Shown here one piece after another: positions 11,693 through 22,469 of a stretch of 64,000 bases of DNA. The notes beneath the pieces were generated by a model. That model searched no databases. It was not told where the DNA came from and was given only the letters and a program-made list of their open reading frames with translations. The stretch's first letter is position 1. Every line of letters starts with the position of its first letter. The position numbers were made by a program, and so were the translations under genes. The stretch is from Phytopythium helicoides (lineage: Eukaryota > Oomycota > Peronosporomycetes > Pythiales > Pythiaceae), in the NCBI GenBank assembly GCA_024867545.1, contig JANFNE010000036.1, positions 372,001 to 436,000 of the forward strand, written 5' to 3'.

Positions 11693-13299
11693 ATGCTCTC
11701 GACCGGCTTCTCCGCGTTCTCGGCCGCCCTGGCGGTCCTTGCGGCGCTCTCGGCGCCTGGAGCGGACGCCAGCATCCGACCCACGTCGTTCGCGACCAAG
11801 ACGGCGTACTGGGACCAGCGACCGACCGCCTACAGCACGCCCGCGGGGCTCTTCTGGAAGCTCGAGGCCGAGGTAGAGAAGCTGCAGCTCAAACTGCTGC
11901 AGGTGCAGCAAGTCAGCCGCCATGGCACGCGGTGAGGCTCGCCAGAGGTGCACTGGATTTAATCGCGGTCCGGAGACTAAACCAGCTTCAACTTGCTCGC
12001 AGGTACCCTACAGATGGTAACATGGAAGAGATCCAGGCCTGTGCTCAGCTTGCTGCAGACCAACTACTCGAGCGTCGTCCCCGGGCTGGATGGCCAACTA
12101 CTCGCTCCCGTACAATGACTCGGTCGCTGGTGAGCTCGCCCCCGGCTGGTGCCGCAGAGCTGGCCGCCTACGGCACGCGCTCGCGGGCTGCGCTGGGATC
12201 CAAGATCCCTACTGCATACAACGCGAGCAAGTTCATCTTGCAGCACACGTACAAGTCGCGCACCGCGGACAGTGCCAAGGCGTATGTTGTACCCGTGGTT
12301 CCATGCACACTCATGGCAACGCGCTGACTTGTTGCTGCTTGGCGATATCAAGGTTTGCGAGCACGTTCTTCTCGAACCCTGAGGACGTCCAGTATGTTGA
12401 GCACTCGGAAAACCTACGTGCGTATCCCGTTCGATTGTGACCAGGCAATATTTGGCAGTCAACTAACCCCATTCTACATCTGCAGGACCTGACTCTTCGG
12501 TACTTTGATGCTTGCGATCGCTACAACGCAGAGGTTGCGGACAATTCCAGCGCCTTTGGTGAGCGTGACGCCTTCCTTGTGTCGTCCAAGTTCAACGAAA
12601 GCACCGCAGCTTTGAAGACGAAGCTCAACATTCCAGAGGATGCCGAGCTGAGCACGACCGATGTCCAGGCGGCCTTTGCCGCGTGCGCGTACGGTTTATC
12701 TTGCCTTGTCAACCTTGGTATTACCAGACACCTTACCTTCGTGTTTTCACTGCCACAGTTTTGACGTGAGTCTCTACGACATCGACTCAAACTGGTGCAC
12801 CGTCATGGACCAGACGTTCGCCAACCACCTTGAGTACGCCGACGAGCTCGAGACCTTTTACGAGCAGGGACCTGGCTACAAAATCAACTACGAGATTGCG
12901 GCCGTGCTGCTTCAGGACATCTTCGGTTACATGAAGAACTTCACGACTGGGGAGACGGACATTGTTGGCAACTTCCGATTCGCACATGCTGAGACAACAC
13001 TTCCGCTGATTGTGCTGCTTGGCTACAGCGACAAGACCCCGTTGCTGGCGACTTTCACCGACGAACAGATCAACTCGCGCAAGTTCCGCTCGTCGGCGCT
13101 GTCGCCGATGGCTACCAACATTGAGTTCCGTCTGTACCAGGGGATCCTCGACAAGAAGTACTACGTGCAGATTCTTGTTCAGGAAGTCGTAGCGGTGATT
13201 CCTGGGTGTGGCAAGGTTTTCTGCGAACTGTCCAAGCTCGAGGAGCTTTGGAGCTACTACCTCTATACGTACAACTTTGACGCCGAGTGTGCGGTATAA
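11693..13299 (+). CDS. Multiple inositol polyphosphate phosphatase, copy 2 (reading frame damaged)
   Basis: Exons 11693-11931, 12003-12281, 12353-12417, 12486-12688 and 12759-13299. The start gives a typical cleavable signal peptide (FSAALAVLAALSAPGADAS), so the product would be secreted, unlike copy 1. The signature SRHGTR|YP spans the first intron, and FAHAETTLP lies in the last exon, so both catalytic histidines are present. Compared with copy 1, exon 2 carries three apparent single-base insertions (near 12050, 12084 and 12141) that cancel. In other frames one reads YSSVVPG, WMANYSLPYN and GELAP, matching copy 1. Exon 3 is 65 nt against 64 in copy 1, which breaks the phase into exon 4. Either the assembly has base errors or the gene is decaying. 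Extra intron 1 is absent from copy 1. Confidence 0.75.
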
Positions 13300-13390
13300 T
13301 CCATCTTGGCAAACCTCACCCGGTTCGCTGTGCAGGATATTCAGCCCAAAGCCACAATGGAAACTTTTGCCAATCAGTGTTTAGATGCAT

Positions 13391-15823
13391 TTAGAGTTCA
13401 AATTCCTCCTCATGCACCTCGAAAGCGTCTGTGCCCAGCGATGCAATAGCTCGATGAGCATCTTTTTTCATTGCTGTCGGCCCTGACATGAACACTCCTG
13501 CAACATGGTCAGGTCTATCAGTCCCGCAGCTGTCGACAGCGGCTTTAGCCTTTGCCATGACGTCACTGACATTTGGTCTACCGAAGCAAACTCTATGCAT
13601 TTTGAGCATCTCGCGCAGCGTCAAAGGCGCAAACTTGTCGGTCGTGGGGTCAACTTCTGGCTCTTGAAGCGCCACAGTCGGAATGCATCGAGGTGATGAG
13701 ACATATATCGGCTCACTCGCTCGAAACACTGCACGAGAAATGATTGTTGCTCCAGCCACACCAACCCGGCTCACTGATACCAAGCGAAAACACTTCGATC
13801 GCGCGTTGAATGGGCCAATACTTTGACTCGTTGGTCCACCTTGCCAGCAGGCCGCCGTCGTTTTCTACCCACACCATGAAAAGCGCCGCAAGTGCGAATG
13901 TAAGCACGTAACTGAGCACGTTTGCAAATATTGAATGTGCCTGGTGTTGTTGAGAGTGAATGGTAACACGTTCTTGAGCTGAGCATAGTTTGCATGGTTG
14001 GATATCGGTTGGTTAAGCTCCTCTTCAGTGAGCGAGCATGTCAAGCTCAGGTTGAAGCTAAACGAAATTGCCGTGACGATCTGTTTGCTTAAGAGCCATG
14101 AGCACGGGGTGAATATGCTCCAGTAGGCTCAGCTCGCGAAATACAAAAGTAACGAAGACGCGCTGGTTATGCTCTTGGCTGTGAGGATCTTGACGGTCAG
14201 CTAGCATGTTCTCCAATATCGCAAAGAGAGGTGTGGCCCCAATCCCGCCGCCAAGCAAACACACGACCGGGTATTGCTTGTAAATAGCAAGCGATGCCCC
14301 ATAAAATCCGTCTAGTCGAATGTCCGGGTGCTCATACGGTGATACTGCTGAGCACTTGCCAATGTACTTCGCTAGATCTTCAGTCCAATCTCCAAGCTCC
14401 TTAATGAGAAGCGTAAATCGTGTTCCGTGAAGTTTCGGGGACGACGCGATAGTGATAGGGTGCATCTGCTCAGGATCTAGGCTCGGAGCAACGAGATAAA
14501 CGAACTGCCCGAGCCTGATTTCTTCACTTGGTTTATGACACGCAACGATCTTGATAATCCCGTTCTTTAGTACCGTGCACTCTTCCATCTGTAGCGGAGG
14601 CCCATGAACGTTGTTAAATGCCTTGATCTTTTGGATGTACAGCGGGATCATTGCTGGCAGTAGCCACCACAACATTGGCGCCCAATGCAACACAGCAAAT
14701 AGCATCGACAAGCCTGCGAGACGATGGCCATTCGCGAACGTTTGGTAACGGTGCCGGCGAATACTAGGAATTGAAGTCACCCCAAGAATGATCAACAAAA
14801 GCGTAGATATCTCCCCAAACACCATCATCCACGCCGCATATCCGGGTGCCATATACTCGAGCGAGCAGCTGAAGCACGGAAGTGACAGCTCTAGAAGCGT
14901 GCCTTGGCGGTACCATAGCCAATAAAATGGCACGATGTGCAGCACTAGCGTCAAGAGTACAGCCCAACCCAGCCAGCGGTGATACTTGATGCCATTAGCG
15001 TAGGACACATTGACAGCAGCCAGCCAAGTGAAGTTGCGCGCAGTTGGAAGCAGCAGCGAGGCGAAGTTAAACATGCAGCTGTAGCCGAAGGCAATTCCAG
15101 TGATACCAAGCGCAGTGTCCAAGGATCCAACCCCGAGGCGTCCTTGCACACGACCTAGTTGCGACTGAATCGCATACCACACGACTGCAGCATTTCCAGC
15201 GATCAGAAACACGGCGATAAAGACGGTATCACCGACAGTAAGCTCTCCGAGCCATCGTAGCAAGCTAGTCTTTCGACCGAAGAACGCCGAAGCTCTCCAT
15301 AGAGCTGAACTTGGACCCCAGAACGACTCGATCCGGTCACGAACAACAAGCTCATGGAGAATAGCAGAGATTGCCAGCGGATAATTCCGAATAGAAGAAC
15401 GAACGGCCCGGGGCTTGCCAAGAGGAAGCTGCTGTCTTTATCATCGTCGTCTGGCGACTCAGGAACGCTAGGCTTCCACCACACGCTCACGCTATCGACA
15501 AAGTCCCGCTGAGCCCAAGGTGCAAGAAATGTGATCTGTGTGTAGCCAAATATGCCCATACAGAGGATGATCACACCCTGTGCAGCGCTGAGCTGGACCG
15601 TATCCCGCAGCGATGCATTCCGCCTGTGAAGCAATGGCTGCTTCTCGTTGGCTGTCATCATCTCACAATCACTGTTCTTGAGCACGTTGACGGCTACGGC
15701 TTTGTGAGCTTCTTGCTGCTGCATCACGTCGTAGGTCTCGATGTCAAAAGCAGAAATGGAAGAGACTTCAGAGCAGGTTGAAGTCGCATTGCAGGTATTC
15801 AAACGTTGATTGGTGTTGAACAT
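13391..15823 (-). CDS. FRO-type ferric reductase / NADPH-oxidase-like protein A (frame slips)
   Basis: The order of parts is: cytosolic head; first helix (GVIILCMGIFGYTQITFLAP); a ferric-reductase haem core with YANGIKYHRWLGW and LVLHIVPFYWLWYRQG; FAD/NAD region with HPITIASSPK and VCLLGGGIGATPLF; a two-helix segment (NVLSYVLTFALAALFMVWVE); and a C-terminus VFMSGPTAMKK...HEEEFEL. Such enzymes move electrons from NADPH through FAD and haems across the membrane to ferric chelates. The ATG at 15823 is the first in frame. The frame slips near 15379 (one base missing) and in the A4 run at 13787-13790 (one extra). A TAG at ~14060 is avoided either by an intron (14063-13941, phase 0) or by a third slip. 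Paralogue B lies 183 bp upstream on the same strand. Confidence 0.78.
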
Positions 15824-16005
15824 TATGCCGCCAGCCAATCATTCACAAATCACAAGTTGCCGTATCCACGACATAATCATCTTCGTGGGATGAACCTGTG
15901 GTGCAAGAGAAAATGCACTTCAACTTGCCACTGACGAGCGGTAAGCAGTTGCTGACTATATGTATGCACGAGAACTGTTACTATATGACTTTTCGCCTTT
16001 GCATT

Positions 16006-18589
16006 TCAAAGCTCAAATTCCTCCTCGTGGATGTCAAAATCGAGTGGACCTAGAGCTGTAATCGCGGCCTCGGTCGAACGCTTGAGGGCCTCGGGGCCAG
16101 AGATGAATACGCCTACAGTCCGCCCCATTGTGAGAGTTGAGCTCGCCGAGGTGGTCGTGCCAACGACTGCTTGGTGTGCGGCGTGCACCTCGCGCATCAA
16201 CTGACTCATATCTGGACGCTTCCCAATCTCCACATCTAGGTCGGCCAACAAGTCTCTGAATGTGACAATATCAGCCGCAAGTCCTCCATCTATCCACGTC
16301 GCCGGAATTGTCGACACGGTGCCATAGCGTGTTTGCTCACTATCACCTGATAGCAAGCTGGAGTTATCGATGCTACTTGTGTGCTTGCTGCGGTTGCGCC
16401 AATTCAGCAAGCGCTCCCCGAACAACGCCACATACACGATGACTGGAATGGCAAACACAACCGAGATCTCGACAAAGTTCTGAAGCGGCCAGTACTGCGT
16501 TTGGGTCCCGTGTGCCATGAGCACACCCCCTCCAAACTCGAGCCATAAGGTGATCATGACCGCAGAAATTATCGTCCCAATGTAGATGAACGTCTTGTAG
16601 GCTTTGCTTCGGGCAGGCTCGACGAAGGGAGAAGGAGTCGGCGTCCAACGCCAAAAGCTGTGCGAAGTCGCAAACGGGCACGATGACACTCTTCTACTTG
16701 CTTCCTGATTCGGAGTCATTTCTGTTTTCGAAGATACTACTCCGACTGCTACTGCTCATAGTCCCGCTGTCGCGTAAGCCTGAGTTTACTGTAGAGCCCG
16801 CTGTCGAACCTCCCGTAGTCGATAGAGGTATCAAATACGCCAACACTTGGCGCACGGGTCAGGAAGAATCGGAATGTGAACCACCGTCCATGAGGATCCA
16901 GTTCACGGATTCTTGCCACCACAGGGGTAAATCTCCTCCAACAGCGCCAACTCCCGAAAAGTAAAAAGGAAGAACACGCGCTGCGTTGGTTGAGACCGAG
17001 CGTTTGATAGCCGAGCTGCAATGTCTTCTAGAACAGCGAAAAGCGGCGTTGCGCCAATACCACCACCAATCAAGCACACCGTAGGATACTCGTCATATTC
17101 CTCCAGTGATGCACCGTAGTAGCCGTCCATGTACACAACAGGCTGCGTGTTTAGCTCTTCGCACTGTTGCGTATGTTCGACAAGGTCTTGGGTCCAGTCA
17201 CCAAGCGACTTCAATAAAATGGTCAGGGAGTCCGGCACTGACGCGCGGCGAAGAGCTGATTGTGAACGCATGCCACTGCAATCTCGAAATCGCAGGCACA
17301 TTGAGGTAAACGAACTGACCAACGTCAAAGTTCCCGTTGTGCTGTGTTGAACGCGCCAGTACAATTTTCACAATTCCATCGGGAAGAGCGCGTAGCTCAC
17401 GCACTTCGACAGGAAACAATGTATTCCAGCGAGACATGGCGCGACTTGTCAGGTACAAGATGAGCGTCGGTAGTAGCCACCATATAATGGCGCTCCAGTG
17501 GAGTATGGCGAACACAACGGTCGGGATGTACAGGTGATGCACGTAGTAGAAAGCCTCGAAGAACGTCCGGCGCACCCACGGAATCGAAGCGCAGCTGAGA
17601 ACAATCATGAAAAACAACGAGATTTCACCAAAGACGTTGAACCACTTAGGGTAGCCGATGTGATAGTAGTCCGTTTGGCAATCGAAGCACGGCAGCGCCT
17701 TCTCGGCAAGAACACCCTGCCGCTTCCAAAGCCAGTAGAAGGGAATGGCATGCAACGTAGCAGTTGCCAGCGTCGCAACACCTAGCCAGCGGTGATACTT
17801 GACTCCGTTCGCGTACGAAATGTTGAAAAACTCCATCCAGGCGCAGTGTCTGGTGCACGGGAGGAAAAGGAATGCGAAATTAAAGACACTGTTGTAGCCG
17901 AACGCGACGCCAGCTAGCTCCAGCACAGTGTTAAAGGTGTAGTCGTCGCCAGGTAGCGGTAAGAACTTGCGCTGGTTCAGCCACGAGTAGACAAAGATGG
18001 CAGCATTGCCCCCCAAGAGGGCAGCTAGGAACGTGATTTCACCGTAGCAGAAGCCGTAATGCCATTCCCATCCCAGCAAACTGGGAGGAACTCTCCGCAG
18101 AGCCGCTGACACGCGAAGTACAAGCTTGGACGTGTGCCGGTGGACGTTGTAGTCCCTAATAAACTCAAAAATCACCAGGCTGGCGAGAAGAGGGAGCACA
18201 CTGAACGGTATGAAGAAGGCTGGCCGCTGTAGCTCGTAGTGTCCATAGGCTGACAACGGCGACCCTGCCGGCGGAGGAACGAGCGGGATACTCAGATATG
18301 GATTAATGAATCCCGTGAAAGTGTCTTGGATTGCCGGGGTCATGTAGATGGCTTGGCCGTAGCAGTAGATTGCGAGCATGGCAACAAACAGGAACTTGGC
18401 TATCGATTCTCCCAGCGTTGACCCTCCGGATCCGCCCGACTGTCTTCGACGTGTCCTTGCTAATGTCAAATTTCTGGCTTTGCTGGTTGCTTGATCTGCA
18501 TTGCGAGGAGACTGATCACCTAAAAGAGGCTGCAGCGGGCTCGCGCCATCATGCCGCGACTGCCTCGACGACTGCTCCGTGGGTGCCAT
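16006..18589 (-). CDS. FRO-type ferric reductase / NADPH-oxidase-like protein B (frame slips)
   Basis: Same layout as protein A: Ser/Arg-rich head; helix (IAKFLFVAMLAIYCYGQAI); haem core with YANGVKYHRWLGV, ATLHAIPFYWLWKRQG and FVYYVHHLY-like histidines; FAD/NAD region with HAFTISSSPR and VCLIGGGIGATPLFAVLED; DPHGRWFTFRFFLT; a helical pair (FIYIGTIISAVMITLWLE and FVEISVVFAIPVIVYVALFG); and the end VGVFISGPEALKR...HEEEFEL. A 68-nt intron (16789-16722) joins the nucleotide-binding part to the last exon in phase. Two single-base insertions break the frame: in CCGG at 17232-17235 and in the G4 run at 16924-16927. Removing either base makes the protein align without gap to A. The role is inferred as plasma-membrane ferric or cupric reduction; a superoxide-producing oxidase is the alternative. 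Confidence 0.8.
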
Positions 18590-19021
18590 CGCTTGTCACC
18601 AACTGCAGCAGTCGACTGAAGCCGCTCACGGCTGGTCACCAGTGAGTGATGTCGATACTGCACCACTGTAGAGGAAGGATCCCATCGTAGCCCGCTGCTG
18701 ACGCTCCCCGTTGTTGAGTACGCGCCACCAGAACGACTAGTTAGTTGGGCATGTGAATCTCAGTCACTTGGCTCGCGTCTGGCACGCGACTCCGGCCAAT
18801 CAAAATCGAGGGCCACGCACGTGAAGAAGTTGCCTTTTCTCCATTGACCACCAACGTTGGTGACCAACTGCAGCGCAATGATGGACTGGTGATCCCTGCC
18901 ATCCAGTGGATGAGTGGACGGCACTCACACTCAACCATGCATCTATTTTGCCAAAATCGCACTCAAAGTGCGGATCGAGAGTCATCGCCACCACTAGGCG
19001 TCATTGCCCAACGCAAGTACG
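18590..19021. other. Intergenic region upstream of ferric reductase B
   Basis: 432 bp between the end of the purple acid phosphatase gene and the start of ferric reductase B. It has a CCAAT motif at 18795-18800. I see no coding sequence that I can support. The phosphatase C-terminus may extend slightly into the right-hand part, since its true stop is uncertain. Confidence 0.4.
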
Positions 19022-21367
19022 CTAAATACAGGAGTGTCCCGGCAACCGAGGCGCCAGACACGTATAGCACCGAGCAGCTCCGCGTCGGTGAAACGCCGTC
19101 GATGCTCGCGATTGTTCGGCCACAAGTGGTTTGATACGATCCACAGCCGCATCAAGGACGACGCCGTTTCCACCCTGGCTGGCGCTGTCGGCGTCTCCTG
19201 CATCCGTCGATACGAATTCTATCTGCACATGGCTCGAGTTAAACACGTGCACGCGCGAGTATCCAAAATCCTCAAGCCCTTGTGCTCGCCATGGCTCATC
19301 ATAAAACCCAGCGTCGTCGCGCTTGAAGCCACCCGTTCCGACTGCAATGTGCACCGGTGCAAGTGCTAACCCCGATTCCTCGTCCTGGAAACATAGCTCA
19401 TCGAAAACAGGGACATGATCGCTCGTACGAGTGCTGATGACCCGAGAACACAATATCAACTCGGTAGCGCGAAAGAACGCTTTCCAAAGCTTCTCGGAGC
19501 AGACCTGCGTTGTAATAGTCTTCCGAACTCGCCGCGGATGACGAGTACATAGGACGGTGGATGTACAGAAAAACCCACGGCGTCTTGGATCGGTCCACAG
19601 TCATCAAATCGCCAATCAACCATGCGTGCATGCGGGATCCCAGCGAGAAATCATGCTCGCTACTTAGCACGACGTGGTGAACAAGACCTGTGTCGGTGCT
19701 GTACCAGAACAGCTTGTTGCCTGTGTCTGGCATGCGAAAACGATGCATGGCGGGCACTCCACACTCCCCATTTGCATCATAGCCTGGGACGCTATAGTCT
19801 CGGAACACCGGATGATCAGGAAACCGGAAGGAGTCTATCTTTCTGCCCTCCATGTAACCATAGTCTGCATACCACCAGCATCCAAGTGTCAGTCGAAACG
19901 CAGCAGTATTGCGACGTGAATGATGTGGAGCAGAGCACCTTGGTTTCCGACAGCCACCAAGTACGGAACACGTGCAGCCAGTGGCTCGATGAGTTGCCCA
20001 AATTCATCCCACACAAACGTTGATCCCATAGGCGCGAGAGAGATCACCGACATGAAAAGCAGCAACGAATTTGCGCCACCCATTCCGCTCTTCTACGTCC
20101 GCGGTCATTTGCTTCACAGTCCGGGATGCCGCTGTCGCCAACCCAGTGAAGTTCTCAGCAACCCCAACGGGCCTATTCAGGTCTCCAAACACAAGGAAAG
20201 CCATTGCAACATGGCGCCTGTGATCCTCCCCATCCTTTCCCAAGTAGTACGGGTCAAGTTCAGCGAAGTCTATAGCAACTTCCAGCGTCTCCAGCAGGTG
20301 GTGGAAGCTGGAATGAGAAGATATCGCTCATGATTCCCGTGTCTTCATCCCCAACGCTGTAGTAATAGACCTTTTGCGGAAAATTCGCGTCATGACTGCA
20401 TCAAAAATGAATCCTGGGTTGCGAAAGGTGGCCTGGCGCCGAGCTACGCTCTCGTGGCTTCTAAGGTTTGTGATCAAATCGTCGGTGGAGTATTGGCCGC
20501 ACAAGTCTGACGACTCGTACGTCGAGCCTGTAGCTCGAGCCATTCGGGTCAAGTTGTTGCAATCCATTCCAAAACGCACAATTGGCTTTGTGACTTCGGC
20601 GCTCACCCACTTCACGCGCATTGAAAACTCATTGCGCGCAGGCGACAAATGGACCTGGAGCGGCTGCTCCTTCCCCTTGGCAAAGCGAAGCGGCTTGGAC
20701 TGGGCCAGCACGATCGCTTCCTTGCCCGAGTATCAAGCAGCAGCGATGAACCGAAGGACCCACGTGCATCGCATGTTCATGAGTGGGCCCACACGCACGA
20801 CGCCTGCGGGGGTGCCGTCCGTGGGGATGGCCACCAGGTAGTCCGTGGCTTTTGGCAGCTCCGCCGAGCTGTTCCCGTAGTTGTCGACGCAGTAGGCGGC
20901 CACTCGATCCCCGCCGAAGAACCCTGGCTGCGGCTGCGCGTACTCATAGGCCACGTCGACCGCGTCCATGTTGTCGATCACGAGGCTCGAGACGTTGAAG
21001 CGCTCCAGCCGCCGCGGGGCGTGCGCGTCCGCCGCCGCGAGCCTCGCGAAGCGCGCCGCCGAGTCCTCGGGCGCCACGAGCGCGTAGAACGCGAGCAGCG
21101 CCAGACTCGCGACCATCGCGTACAGCGCGACGCTCTCCACGGGCCTGCGGCCCTTGCGCGGGCGCCGCCCCGGGCCGCGCCAGCCACGTGGGCAGCGCGC
21201 CGCGAGCCGAGATGGCGAGCCCGCCGCCCCTCGCGGCCGCGCGCGGCGTGTCGGCGTCCGCGGCCCTCGTCCTCCTCTACGTCCGGCGACGTGCGCAGCT
21301 TGCGCGGCGGCTGGAGACGCAGCATGGAGGCCAGCGACGCGCGCCGCGGCTCGCGCGGGGACTCCAT
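19022..21367 (-). CDS. Purple acid phosphatase (metallophosphoesterase), several frame disruptions
   Basis: From the N-terminus: basic head, one membrane helix (LYAMVASLALLAFYALVA), then a PAP beta domain (GPLMNMRCTWVLRF, EFSMRVKWVSAE, KVYYYSVGDEDTGIMSD). The metal-site motifs follow: FLVFGDLN, AAFHVGDLS, VPYLVAVGNQ|D, TPWVFLYIHRPMYSSS and FSGHQHSYERSCP. This order identifies a PAP, which hydrolyses phosphate esters with an Fe-metal centre. The intron 19970-19874 (approximate) splits the GNxD motif. Disruptions are an in-frame TGA at 20735-20733, a lost base near 20392, extra bases near 20025 and 19411, and unclear frame in the GC-rich head (21200-21330). The motif usually written GNHE/GNHD reads GNQD here. 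The stop at 19022 is the best guess. Either an error-rich assembly or a decaying gene. Confidence 0.72.
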
Positions 21368-21647
21368 GGCGGCGATAATGGCCGAGTGACGCGGGTTGAC
21401 AGTTCAGATACCGTCGAGCCTCGCTTTTAGTGCTTGCCATGAAATTATTGCTTGTCAGAGGCTTTGCCTTATCAAAGTGTGAGACACTGTGTTTATATGT
21501 TAGGATACGTATGAAGTGACTTGATAAATGAGGGTACTATTTTTCAGAGGCTGTAGACCGCGGGTGTGCGACGGCCGCGCGATCATTCCACTCCCGTCGG
21601 CGCGATGACGAGATGCAGAGGCGGTGGTATTGTACATGGGGAGGAAT

Positions 21648-22469
21648 CTACAGGTGCTTGCGGCCGCTGAGCACGACGAAGCCGCGCGAGAGCCCGGTGG
21701 CCTTGTCCTGCAGCTGCATGGCCTCGTAGACGAGCGACAGGCGCACCCAGTGCGGCGGGTACTTGAAACGCGCGACGTCCAGCAGCAGCACCATGTCGCG
21801 CTGCGCGTTGTAGCCGCCGATGGGCGAGAAGTGGCCGTCACCAGTCTGGTGCAGCGCCTGGCGGCTGTAGTTGAGCACCAGCACCTCGTCGCTGGCGGCG
21901 CAGCAGCGCTTGACGGCCGCGCGGAACTGCTCGATCGAGGCCTCCGGGCCAGCCAGGAAGGTGTCGGCGGCGGCGCCGGTCGTGCGCGCCAGGCAGACGA
22001 ACTCGGCCAGCGTGATGCCCTTCTCGCGCGCCGTGGCCAGCGACGTGTAGCCGTCGAAGACTTCCTCGGTGAACCATCGCCAAGGCCAGCGCCACAGTCG
22101 GCCCGGGTCGATGTCGAGCGCGTTGAGGCACATGGCGAGCGTGGCGAGTCCGCAGAAGGCCGGCTCGGCCTGCGTCATGAACTGCTCGGCCAGCGGGAAG
22201 TAGATCTGCATGTAGTTGTCTCCGCCGCAGTTGAGCGCCTCGGTGAACAGCCGGCGGCCCTCGACGCTCGAGAAGGCCACGCACTCCTGCGGGAGCACGC
22301 GCCGGTGGAACGACTCGGCCAGCGTCCGCGGTGGCGCCGCCTTGTCCTGCGCCGGCCACCTGCAGCGGCGCGTCCGTCGACGGTCGGGCGAGCCGGCGTC
22401 CAGCCGCTGCTCGATGCGCTGCAGGTCCTTCAGCAGCTGCTGTGCGTGGCAGCCGCACTCGCCGTTCAT
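21648..22469 (-). CDS. Phytochelatin synthase (short, catalytic domain only)
   Basis: A single exon of 273 residues. The family core is plain: VAFSSVEGRRLFTEAL, QAEPAFCGLATLAMCLNALD with the catalytic cysteine, GDGHFSPIGGYN with the catalytic histidine, and LLLDVARFKYPPHW with the catalytic aspartate. The enzyme joins gamma-Glu-Cys units of glutathione into phytochelatins that bind cadmium, arsenic and other metals in the cytosol. Plant enzymes are ~480 residues with a Cys-rich C-terminal sensor domain. This one stops soon after the catalytic domain (YEAMQLQDKATGLSRGF), although the N-terminus carries a CGC. The ATG at 22469 is the first in frame. It is divergent from cysteine dioxygenase, sharing the 521-bp gap. 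No frame problem. Confidence 0.9.
   Translation of the reverse strand: MNGECGCHAQQLLKDLQRIEQRLDAGSPDRRRTRRCRWPAQDKAAPPRTLAESFHRRVLPQECVAFSSVEGRRLFTEALNCGGDNYMQIYFPLAEQFMTQAEPAFCGLATLAMCLNALDIDPGRLWRWPWRWFTEEVFDGYTSLATAREKGITLAEFVCLARTTGAAADTFLAGPEASIEQFRAAVKRCCAASDEVLVLNYSRQALHQTGDGHFSPIGGYNAQRDMVLLLDVARFKYPPHWVRLSLVYEAMQLQDKATGLSRGFVVLSGRKHL

Noticed and set aside
11476..12327. Plus-strand ORF of 283 codons read as one unspliced gene
   Set aside because: It crosses the GT-AG intron 11932-12002 and starts in another frame; only its 3' part is exon 2 of the phosphatase.
13391..18589. Programmed ribosomal frameshifting in the ferric reductases
   Set aside because: The slip sites differ between the two paralogues and lack a shared slippery heptamer or hairpin.
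11693..21367. Calling the four consecutive damaged genes pseudogenes
   Set aside because: Motifs stay conserved on both sides of each slip, and similar single-base slips occur in likely essential genes elsewhere, so assembly error is at least as likely.
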